64,000 nucleotides of DNA from Imbricaverruca yamaguchii (lineage: Eukaryota > Arthropoda > Thecostraca > Neoverrucidae). The position numbers were made by a program, and so were the translations under genes. The stretch is taken from assembly GCA_034440575.1 (NCBI GenBank), contig JAOTOL010001398.1:1-64000 (forward strand), in the 5' to 3' direction. How positions within the stretch are numbered: position 1 is the stretch's first letter; every line of letters begins with the position of its first letter. Shown piece by piece: positions 24,801 through 36,800 of this stretch. A model generated the notes under the pieces. That model saw nothing but the letters and a program-made list of their open reading frames with translations, searched no databases and was not told where the DNA came from.

Positions 24801-27800
24801 AGTGGTGGTGTGGTGGTGGAATGGTGGTCGTGGTGGTGGTATGGTGTTCGTGGTGGTGGTATGGTGGTGGTATGGTGGTCGTGGTGGTGGTATGGTGGTG
24901 GTATGGTGTTCGTGGTGGTGATATGGTGGTCGTGGTGGTGGTATGGTGGCCGTGGTGGCGGTATGGTGGCCGTGGTGGTGTGTGGTGGTGGTATGGTGTG
25001 GTGTGGTGTCGTGGTGGTGGTATGGTGGTCGTGGTGGTGGTATGGTGGTCGTGGTGGTGGTATGGTGGTGGTATGGTGGTCGTGGTGGTGGTATGGTGGT
25101 GGTATGGTGGTCGTGGTGGTGGTATGGTGGTGGTATGGTGTTCGTGGTGGTGGTATGGTGTTCGTAGTGGTGGTATGGTGGTCGTGGTGGTGGTATGGTG
25201 GTGGTATGGTGGTCGTGGTGGTGTTCGTGGTGGTGGTATGGTGTTCGTGGTGGTGGTATGGTGGTGGTATGGTGGTGGTGGTATGGTGTTTGTGGTGGTG
25301 ATATGGTGTTCGTGGTGGTGGCATGGCGGTGGTATGGTGGCCGTGGTGGCGGTATGATGGTCGTATGGTGGTCGTGGTGATCGTGGTGGTGATATGGTGG
25401 TCGTGGTTTGATAGTCGTGGTGGTAATATGTTGGTCGTTGTGACCGTGATGGTAGCATGGTGGGCGTGAGACTTGCCTTTGCGTCCGAGGAGTCTTGCAA
25501 GAAGAGATGAGACTGTTGCGAAGAGGCCAGGGTGTGGTTTCCTATGCTCACGGTGGCGCCTGGGCCCCACCGACTTCATCCCTTAACATGGGACCCTATG
25601 AGATGGGCCCCACCAACCCGACTGGCAGCACTGACGTCATGCATTTGGGCCCACCAGCAACTTCGAAACCTTTTCACACATGAGACGCCCAGTGAGGGAT
25701 GCTACTAAGCGTACGCTAAGGTGGGTCGCTGACCCCTCGATCATTGACCCTTACTCCATCCGCACGAAGCTTAACCATTGAGGTATAGGTGCACGCTATC
25801 TAAAAATATCTCCGAGGAATTTTTGGCCATCAAAAATGTCATCCGGCCACCAATTCAATTTGTCGAAGTGACCGCCGTGTACTCGATGGCAAGTGCTCGC
25901 TCAGACGGAAAACATTTTGAGCGTCAAACCACCGACTGCGATCGGAAATCGAAACATACTGCTTATAGGTGTTCAACTTGCTTCAAGCACAACTCCCAGG
26001 TCCACTCCGTCGCATTCCGCGCCAACAAATCCACCGGGAATGTCTATCAGCGACACATCCTCATCCAGCGACTCGAACTGTCATCCCGCGCTTAACAAGT
26101 GGCCCGAGTTAGCGCCACTCAGGACATTTCCCAATCCCGCGGCCCACCGGCGAAACAGTGTGGGCGGCGCCATTAGCCGTGAATGTGCATAAAGTGTGTC
26201 GTGAACCAACCAATAAACAAACAAGTGGCCCGAGTAGAGCCTCCGGCATCACACGTGCTGCGCTGACGCCGGCACATCAGCGCGTCATCTTCAGCATGAT
26301 CTTCGACGAGTCTGAACCGGCAGGTGTCCTCGGTACGCGAAGCTGGAGGATCCGCCGGTCTGCGTCGGCCACCGATGTTCCCTCGGGGCGTGTCTGCACC
26401 CCAGCAAGGTCAGTGCAGGCTGTCCCTCGGGGCGTGTCTGCACCCCAGCAAGGTCAGTGCAGGCTGTCCCTCGGGGCGTGTCTGCACCCCAGCAAGGTCA
26501 GTGCAGGCTGTCCCTCGGGGCGTGTCTGCACCCCAGCAAGGTCAGTGCAGGCTGTCCCTCGGGGCGTGTCTGCACCCCAGCAAGGTCAGTGCAGGCTGTC
26601 CCTCGGGGCGTGTCTGCACCCCAGCAAGGTCAGTGCAGGCTGTCCCTCGGGGGCGTGTCTGCACCCCAGCAAGGTCAGTGCAGGCTGTCCCTCGGGGCGT
26701 GTCTGCACCCCAGCAAGGTCAGTGCAGGCTGTCCCTCGGGGCGTGTCTGCACCCCAGCAAGGTCAGTGCAGGCTGTCCCTCGGGGCGTGTCTGCACCCCA
26801 GCAAGGTCAGTGCAGGCTGTCCTCGGGGCGTGTCTGCACCCCAGCAAGGTCAGTGCAGGCTGTCCCTCGGGGCGTGTCTGCACCCCAGCAAGGTCAGTGC
26901 AGGCTGTTCCCTCGGGGCGTGTCTGCACCCCAGCAAGGTCAGTGCAGGCTGTCCCTCGGGGCGTGTCTGCACCCCAGCAAGGTCAGTGCAGGCTGTCCCT
27001 CGGGGCGTGTCTGCACCCCAGCAAGGTCAGTGCAGGCTGTCCCTCGGGGCGTGTCTGCACCCTGACAAGGTCAGTGCAGGCTGTCCCTCGGGGCGTGTCT
27101 GCACCCTGACAAGGTCAGTGTAGGCTGTCCTCGGCGTGTTGACCCTAAGGTCTGGCGTGTCTGCACCCTGACAAGGTCAGTGCAGGCTGTCCCTCGGGGC
27201 GTGTCTGCACCCTGACAAGGTCAGTGCAGGCTGTCCCTCGGGGCGTGTCTGCACCCTGACAAGGTCAGTGCAGGCTGTCCCTCGGGGCGTGTCTGACCCC
27301 AGACAAGAGCACTGCAGGCTGTGACCTGCAGGCTGTGACCTGCAATTGCTATGCCCGATACTTAGTGTGCATTTTATGACTGCGCATGCTTTTGTATGCC
27401 CTCCGTGGACCGGTTAGCCCTTCCCAGCGGTATTTCAGGTACACCTAGCGGGTGCAAGTGTCGCACATTTGGGCCGTTCGCATGTAGGTGCTGCTGTGAG
27501 TGCCTGGTGATTGTGATAGTCTCTTCAGGATTCAGGACTTCACTTCAGGATTCAGGAGAATTGGAGTTTAGGGGCGCGTGGACTGCATCGGTCATGCAGC
27601 AGGATTCAGGACGGCGCACTAAAATCACATGAGGTTCACAGAGCCCTGTTCCTACCAACTTCAAAGCAGCCCGATGCACGGAGTATCTCATTCTGCTAAA
27701 GCCTTGGTTCCAACTGCATTGAGCGAAAGTCACTGTCATGACGATACAGCGAAATTTTGTACAATATGTATGTGTATATATATATATATACATAACAAGA

Positions 27801-30800
27801 CGCGTTTACAGACCCATTACATGTAATATAGCAACATCTAACCTAGACTATCTGGTAGAGCCCAGAAATTCCACACACCGCAAATATCGGTTTCATCATT
27901 TCTAATGTTCTTGTGGTGAAGCCGCCGCAGTACGGCTTCAATCGAATCCAAAATGGCCGCCATGGTATGCATTTTTCGAAAGCCAAAGACTTTCACTCAA
28001 CTGTCCCTATAAAACTGATCGCATCCCAGAATTTCTAACATCACCGTTTGCAGCTCATCCTGCCTTACCGAAGTAACTGTTAACTCTGTTAACTCACAGG
28101 TAATCATTCACCGTTAAAATTTACTACTTTTATTTTTTGCATAATATCTTCTGCTTCATGGCAGTTATTAATAGTTATAATTTTACGACTTGACTAGAAT
28201 ATAACATTTTTAATTTTAGTTTTAATTTGTATTACGTACGATCATTATATCCGTTAACCATGTACGACTTAAGTCGTCTTATTCATACTGCTTTTGTGCA
28301 CAGGTGTGCAATGGTGTTAAGGACTGCGATGATGGAAGCGATGAGGTCGAGTGCGACTTCAAGGTCACGCCTTGCACACATCAGAATGGACAGTGCGGTA
28401 CGTATTGCGTTGAATCACTGGCGGATGATGACATTGGTGGAGGAGTCATCTCCGATGGGTCCCGGAGGAGCCCATGTGTGCCACCAATGGCTGTGGACAT
28501 GGTCTTTAAACCTGAACGTGGAGACGTTTGCGTAGTGTTCTGCAGGTTGCGGGCTCCGCCCTGTGTGACGAGACGACGAAGAGAAGTGCGCGGACTATGC
28601 GAATGTATCTTATAGTCTGGAAGAGTACGTTTTCGTACATCTCTCACTGGGGAGTGCCTTGTGTACCGTATGCATGCACCGTTGGTATGGAAGAGTCCAT
28701 TTTGCGTTCCTCAGCATCACTAGAACCTTTTCCCCCCCCAAACACCCTTTAAAAGGGGGTCCATTTTGCGTTCCTCAGCATCACTAGAACCTTGTGTACT
28801 CTGTATGCACCGTTGGCAAAGCATTGCCATGGATTGACAAAGCATGGGCGCAAAAAACCCTTTGTTGACGACACCCCAAAAACCATTGGCATTGCGTAGC
28901 TGGAATACATGGATCGAGTGGTGGGACAACTGTTCAAGCAACGAGCTCTGCTTAGCAATATGACCCTGGTTCATAAAGTCACCTAGGAATAATTCGGAGT
29001 ATATTTATCTTGAAAAATATCGTCGAGCCAGCATATACGCACACAGAGTAATACTATCCAGCATGTTCCAACAATTGAGTAAGACTGTATATAGCTGTAT
29101 ATGCCATGCATTTCGATGACACAGTATGTACATTGGTGGGTCTTCCTCCCCTCCAAAATACCGGGGATATTAATTCTGTGAAAATCAGACGTTTTTGTAT
29201 CGATATCACCTATGCCTGTCATGGCACGTTGTGTGCTCAACAGGTGTAGATTTTTCACGATAATTTTCCGCGACGAATGTCATGTCATGGTATGCATGAC
29301 ATTTTTGCTATCTCATCCGCATATGTACATTCGTATATGATATTTGTATCTCCTTGGGGTCATGTGAAACCGTTAGTGGTAGCAGCTTTGTTTTCGCGCG
29401 TTGGAAAGGGCCATTTGTCTCGAGGGTCCTCTTTGTCTCGAGTACCAATACGGAATATTCCCCTCCCCTACCAAATTCATAGATAAATTTGGTATTCATC
29501 GATTTATGTGCCAGGTAGCTCCAAAAGAAACTGGATTCAGATGTCATTCCGGACTTCAGCGCAATCCAGCGCAAGTGCAATCCAGCGCAAGCATTTTATA
29601 TCCAAAGCGGTATATAAGGTTTACGATGAATATCTCGGTCACTGATGGAGGGTTGTCTGTTTGTTTTATCACCCTATAGCGAATCTGCACCTGGGTAATC
29701 TGCATAGTGTTACCCAACCTTGTGTGTTCTGGTGCATGAAACAGATTGTCGCGAGATTCGCGATTATATGTACGAAACGTTTGTCCAACGTGTTGATACC
29801 CACGGATCTTAGATACGGCTGGTACAACAGGCCCGCAACAGCTGATTGCGGTTGCAGGCGATTCTCCCGTCGTGAAAACCCGAGCCCTGCTCGGCAGAAG
29901 CGTGTACGCTGAGTATAATACCGCTGAGATTTAGCTGCAGCCGAGTCTTCAGAAACGAGGCGAGCCTTCTTGAAGTGTGCCACCCCGAGCCGTGTCTGCC
30001 CCTCTGGCACTGGAGTTTCCGAACGCGGCCGGCAGGGCGCGCCGAGGCGATGCGCCCTTAAACCCCCCGATAGCCAACCAACCAACCAACCAACCAACCA
30101 ACCAACCAACCGTTGGCTGGCCGGCAGGGCGCGCCGAGGCGATGCGCCCTTAAACCCCCCGATAGCCAACCAACCAACCAACCAACCAACCAACCAACCA
30201 ACCAACCAACCAACCAACCAACCAACCAACCAACCAACCAACCAACCAACCAACCAACCAACCAACCAACCAACCAACCAACCAACCAACCAACCAACCA
30301 ACCAACCAACCAACCAACCAACCAACCAACCAACCAACCAACCAACCAACCAACCAACCAACCAACCAACCAACCAACCAACCAACCAACCAACCAACCA
30401 ACCAACCAACCAACCAACCAACCAACCGTTGGCTGTCGGGCAGGGTGCGCCGAGGAGCAGATCCTCTGCGCCGAGAGCGCCGCCTGCTGGCACCACACGG
30501 CCTTCTGTGACGGCCGAGCCGGCTGCCTGAGCGGCGCCGACGAGCCGGACGACTGCACCTGCCCCGCATTCCTCCGGTGAGCCGCCGCGTCCACCAGCCG
30601 CGTCCCGCCGCCGACCGAAAGGTGCGCGGTTCGAGGCCGGCTGGGGTCGTCAGTTTTTTGCGTCGTCGATCTGATGATAGTGTGGCGCTGGACGGGTTAT
30701 AATACTCCCGGTGTCCCGTGTGTTCAAGCAACACAGCCGCAGGACTTGTATATTGAACAAGACAGGGCTTGCAACTACCTATGTGAATGTCAAATGTGAA

Positions 30801-33800
30801 TGGTCATGTGTGAATATATCCACAAAATAATTTCCCTCTACTATTCCACGTGTCCTAGCTCTGCATACACGGGCGGGAATGGGCGAGTAGCTAAGGTGTT
30901 GAACTTTGGATACCAAGGTCCTGGGTTCAACGCTCGCACCGTTCGGGACATTTCCCACTCCCGCGGACCACCGACGAATCGGTGTGGGCGGCGCCATTAG
31001 CCGTGGTCGTGCATAAGTTTCGTGTGAACCACAAAAAAACCCGCTGTATACACGTGTAATTTTATAGGTGTGGCTAGTGCAGCACAGATCCATCATAATT
31101 TTGTTCCGACTGTCCACGTCTGAATTATCCGCAGGCTAGCCGCGCCGGAGCTGATCTGCGATCAGCGCGAGGACTGCAGGATGGGAGACGACGAGCTCGG
31201 CTGCGACTACGAGATCGGCCGGTTCCGCTGCTTCAGGTAGACACGTGTCTCGCAGATGCTCTGCCTCTGCCAAGGCAAATCGTGCTCGGTACCGAGAAAG
31301 GTCCCATCACTTGGGCGTGGGGGCTCGGAGCCCCTCCAATTCGATGCTCGTCCTGCCTCGTCCTCGTCCTCCCTCCCGGAAAGTAACTCGGGATGTGAAC
31401 ATGGTATCCTACGGGCAGCCCCTCGTTTCTTTTTTATTGAATAGGTTCAAAATTATCACATTTCTTCTTCAATTTTTTTCCCGTGTTCAATGAGTAACTT
31501 TCAATGACATTGCTAATACCGTGTTGTATTTTGTGACTGTTCTAAGCTTGAATAAGTATTTTATTGATAACACCAGCAAAGTTATCAGAAATGTTGATTT
31601 GCTCCTTTGAATAAGGCTCAGTCGATCCGAGGCTTGTGGACAAGATAACCGAAAACAAATGTATTTTTGTGGTGTTATTTGGCCACTAACATTGGATGGC
31701 GCGTCTATCTAGGCAGTGTTCGTGGGATTGCAGTGAATTTCCAGTCCCATAAACAGCTATAGTGATTATGAACCACCGTGATGTCGATTCTGATTTTAAA
31801 TTTTTCTTGCGAGTCACGGGTCGCTATGGTTGTCGATAAAGCTATGGCTAGAGTTTGGCCGTGCGACACAGTGGTCAACTAAGACGGCAGCTTATTTCTC
31901 ACGACCAGTGCCAGTGGCGTCGACAGCAGTGGTGCCAGTGGCAGGATTGTCGTGTGTACTTGTGCCAGTGCTTGGCGAGTGTGGCCATTTCGCCCGGACC
32001 GTGCCATTCCCGCGCGCCCCAGCTACCGCTCTGACGTCACTGCAGGGACTCGCACGTGTTCCTGGTGGATCGGTCCGAGGTGTGCGACGCCTCGTACCAG
32101 TGCGCCGGTGGCGAGGACGAAGAGAGCTGCATCTGTCTGATGATGTCGCCTCCCGCCACCGCGCCCGACCACATGGGCGGCGTGAGCTTCAACGTCACAG
32201 AAAGTCAGCTGGGGTCAGTGTTGGCGCGGTCTGCTGGGGTCGGTGTTCGGGGCGGTCTGCTGGGGTCGGTGTTGGCGCGGTCTGCTGGGGTCGGTGTTGG
32301 CGCGGTCTGTGGGGCGCGGTCTGTGGGGTCGGTGTCGGGGTGGTCTGCTGGGGTCGGTGTTCAGCCGGTCTGCTGGGGTCGGTGTTCAGCCGGTCTGCTG
32401 GGGTCGGTGTTGGCGTGGTCTGCTGGGGTCGGTGTTCAGCCGGTCTGCTGGGGTCGGTGTTCAGCCGGTCTGCTGGGGTCGGTGTTGGCGCGGTCTGCTG
32501 GGGTCGGTGTTGGCGTGGTCTGCTGGGGTCGGTGTTCAGCCGGTCTGATGGGGTCGGTGTCGGGGTGGTCTGCTGGGGTCGGTGTTCAGGGTCTGTGGGG
32601 TCGGTGTTCAGCGGTCTGCTGGGGTCGGTGTTGGCGCGGTCTGCTGGGGTCGGTGTTGGCGCGGTCTGCTGGGGTCGGTGTTGGCGCGGTCTGCTGGGGT
32701 CAGTGTTGGCGCGGTCTGCTGGGGTCGGTGTTGGCGCGGTCTGATGGGGTCGGTGTCGGGGTGGTCTGCTGGGGTCGGTGTTGGCGTGGTCTGTTGGGGT
32801 CGGTGTTGGCGCGGTCTGCTGGGGTCGGTGTTGGCGCGGTCTGCTGGGGTCGGTGTTCAGCCGGTCTGCTGGGGTCGGTGTTCAGCCGGTCTGCTGGGGT
32901 CGGTGTTCAGCCGGTCTGCTGGGGTCGGTGTTCAGCCGGTCTGCTGGGGTCGGTGTTGGCGCGGTCTGCTGGGGTCGGTGTTCAGCCGGTCTGCTGGGGT
33001 CGGTGTTGGCGCGGTCTGCTTGGGGTCGTTCGGGGTGGTCTGCTGGGGTCGGTGTTCAGCCGGTCTGCTGGGGTCGGTGTTGGCGCGGTCTGCTGGGGTC
33101 GGTGTTCAGCCGGTCTGCTGGGGTCGGTGTTGGCGTGGTCTGCTGGGGTCGGTGTTGGCGTGGTCTGCTGGGGTCGGTGTTGGCGCGGTCTGCTGGGGTC
33201 GGTGTTGGCGCGGTCTGCTGGGGTCGGTGTTCAGCCGGTCTGCTGGGGTCGGTGTTGGCGCGGTCTGATGGGGTCGGTGTCGGGGTGGTCTGCTGGGGTC
33301 GGTGTTCAGCCGGTCTGCTGGGGTCGGTGTTCGGCCGGTCTGCTGGGGTCGGTGTTCGGCGCGGTCTGCTGGGGTCGGTGTTCAGCCGGTCTGCTGGGGT
33401 CGGTGTTGGCGCGGTCTGCTGGGGTCGGTGTTCAGCCGGTCTGTTGGGGTCGGTGTTGGCGTGGTCTGCTGGGGTCAATGTGTGTACTGTGTCCCTACTG
33501 TCTGGCATTGTCTAACTATTGTGTTCATTGTCCGCCTACTGTGTCTACTGTGTCCACTGTATCCACTGTGCCTACTGTGTGCACTATCAGCTTACTGAGG
33601 AGATAATTTTGATAAACGTGATATTCTAATTACAATAAACAGCGGACGTCCTTGGCATACGGCAGCGGCGGTATCAACTGTCTACCTACTGTATCCACGT
33701 TCAACCAACTGTATCCATCTCTACCTACTGTATCCACTTCACCATGTATCCACCGTCTACCTACTGTATCCACCTAACTACTGTATCCATTTTGTCTACC

Positions 33801-36800
33801 TACTGTATCCACTGTCTACCTACTGTATCCACTGTCTACCTACTGTATCCACTGTGCCTACTGTGTGCACTATCAGCTTACTGTATCCATCGTCTACCTG
33901 CTGTATCCACTGTCTACCTACTGTATCCACTGTGCCTACTGTATCCACGTCTACCTACTGTATCCACCGTCTACCTACTGTATCCACCGTCTACCTACTG
34001 TATACCTACTGTATCCACTGTCTACCTACTGTATCCACTGTGCCTACTGTGTGCACTATCAGCTTACTGTATCAATCGTCTACCTGCTGTATCCACTGTC
34101 TACCTACTGTATCCACTGTTACCTACTGTATCATACTGTGTGCACTATCAGCTTACTGTATCCACTGTCTACCTACTGTATCCACTGTCTACCTACTGTA
34201 TCCACTGTCTACCTACTGTTTACTGTATCCACCGTTACCTACTGTATCCACGTCTACTACTGTATCCACTTACTGTATCCACTGTCTACCTACTGTATCC
34301 ACTGTCTACCTACTGTATCCACTGTGCCTACTGTGTGCACTATCAGCTTACTGTATCCACCGTCTACCTACTGTATCCACTGTCTACCTACTGTATCCAC
34401 TGTGCCTACTGTGTGCACTATACTGTATCATTCTACCTACTGTATCCACCGTCTACCTACTGTATCCACCGTCTACCTACTGTATCCACCGTCTACCTAC
34501 TGTATCCACCGTCTACCTACTGTATCCACCGTTTACCTACTGTATCCACCGTCTACCTACTGTATCCACTACTGTATCCACCATCTACCTACTGTATCCA
34601 CTGTCTACCTACTGTATCCACTGTGCCTACTGTGTGCACTATCAGCTTACTGTATCCTTACTGTATCCACTGTCTACCTACTGTATCCACTGTCTACCTA
34701 CTGTATCCACTGTGTCTACTGTGTGCACTATCAGCTTACTGTATCCACCGTCTACCTACTGTATCCACTGTATACCTACTGTATCCACTGTACCTACTGT
34801 ATCCACTGTGTCTACTGTGTGCACTATCAGCTTACTGTATCCACCGTCTACCTGCTGTATCCACTGTCTACCTACTGTATCCACTGTGCCTACTGTGTGC
34901 ACTATCAGCTTACTGTATCCACCGTCTACCTACTGTATCCACTGTCTACCTACTGTATCCACTGTGCCTACTGTGTGCACCGTCTACCTACTGTATCCAC
35001 TATCAGCTTACTGTATCCACTGTATACCTACTGTATCCACTGTCTACCTACTGTATCCACTGTGTCTACTGTGTGCACTATCAGCTTACTGTATCCACTG
35101 TATACCTACTGTATCCACCGTCTACCTACTGTATCCACTATCAGCTTACTGTATCCACTGTATACCTACTGTATCCACTGTCTACCTACTGTATCCACTG
35201 TGTCTACTGTGTGCACTATCAGCTTACTGTATCCACTGTCTACCTACTGTATCCACTGTATGCCTACTGTATCCACTGTCTACCTACTGTATCCACTGTG
35301 CCTACTGTGTGCACTATCAGCTTACTGTATCCACTCACCACCGTATCCACTTGCCTACTGTATACCCTACTGTATCCACTGTATACCTACTGTATCCACT
35401 GTGTCTACTGTGTGCACTATCAGCTTACTGTATCCACCGTCTACATAATGTATCCACTGTGCCTACTGTGTGCACTATCAGCCTACTGTATCCACTGTCT
35501 ACCTACTGTATCCACTGTCTACCTACTGTATCCACTGTCTACCTACTGTATCCACTGTCTACCTACTGTATCCACCGTCTACCTACTGTATCCATCGTCT
35601 ACCTACTGTATCCATCGTCTACCTACTGTATCCACTGTCTACCTACTGTATACACTGTCTGCATACTGTATCCATTGTCTGCATACTGTATCCACTGTCT
35701 GCATACTGTATCCACCATCTACCTACTGTATCCACTGTTTAGTAATCCAGTAGAACAAGCCCGGCGACAACTGGAACGTGATCGATATTTTGCATTGCGT
35801 GCGAGTGTCGCACAGACAGGTTGGACGTTCCCACCGTTCTGATACCGCCCACGACCTCAGGTCACCTGACTGCGACTCTGCCGGGTTCCTGCTGGTGCGG
35901 ATCAAGGGCAGATGGGTGGCCGTTGGCGGGGAGTTCTGGAGTGAGAAGCGCTCCGTCAGCGTCTGCGCCAAACTCGGATACCACCAGGCGAGTCTGGTGT
36001 TTTACGTCAATGGGCTTTTTTGTTCTTTTCAGTGCATATGAGTGAGTGGCAGTTGTCGTGTTTCAAGTACTTCGCAGAATGGTGTGTCCACTGCAAACAA
36101 GCGCGAACGATCGATTCTGGTCGGGGCGCCTTAAAGCCCAGATAACAAACCACTGCAAACAAACCATCGACTTTTTGCCATTCGCCCCGAGTTTCGCATT
36201 ACTCTACCAGAGCTCTATGCAGCGTGAGTGATTGTTTCATGGTCTATTTACTTTGCGTTATAAAGCAAGGCATTCTTCCCATATTTATCATCCCTTGCTT
36301 GATCTCCATACTGTATTTATTCCAATGTTCCGGTTCGTAGACCAAGTTTGGAAACGTTTTATCGTTCACAATAATCGCTTTGTATTGTTGTTTTTCCCAA
36401 GCGAGATTCTCCGCCCTCGCTTCAGAAGCTCCTAGCTTCCTATAGGTCTTGCATGATCGCCACTATAGTTGATGCACTCTGATGCCAAAAAAAAACACTG
36501 CCAGTGCGATAAGCACGTCGAAGTTCGCCTTAAACTTTCTGTGGTATTTCAGCTCCGTTAAACTTCGCAAAAACCAATGAGCTACATCCGACTGAATTTA
36601 TTTTGTCGAGCGTTTGGGTATTTATATAACAGACCTCACTATGGGAAGAAGCCGCAGTAACAGTAGTTGTGCCATGCGATGTGGATGCTCCACTGTCCAT
36701 ACTAGTTAGCTTGTGAATGTGGTTAGGTGAATACAATAGATCTGTGGTTACACCGCTTTAAGTACGAAATGTGAAGTGTCTAAATACGAATATATAATCA

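Noticed and set aside
24497..25579. His/Thr/Pro-rich minus-strand frame
   Set aside because: Translation of the GTGGTGGTATGGTGGTC array, not a protein.
26281..26408. Longer exon 11 from CATCTTCAG at 26294
   Set aside because: Its phase reads [14 protein letters not shown] and loses the LDLa cysteines. The acceptor at 26323 fits both phase and domain.
29970..30530. (PTNQ)n or (GWLV)n proteins
   Set aside because: These come from the AACC tetranucleotide repeat. Only the last part, from 30444, is real exon.
33744..35753. Long open frames (over 600 residues) rich in Tyr, Leu and His
   Set aside because: They are translations of the 20-bp intronic minisatellite; more than one frame is open and none has a domain.
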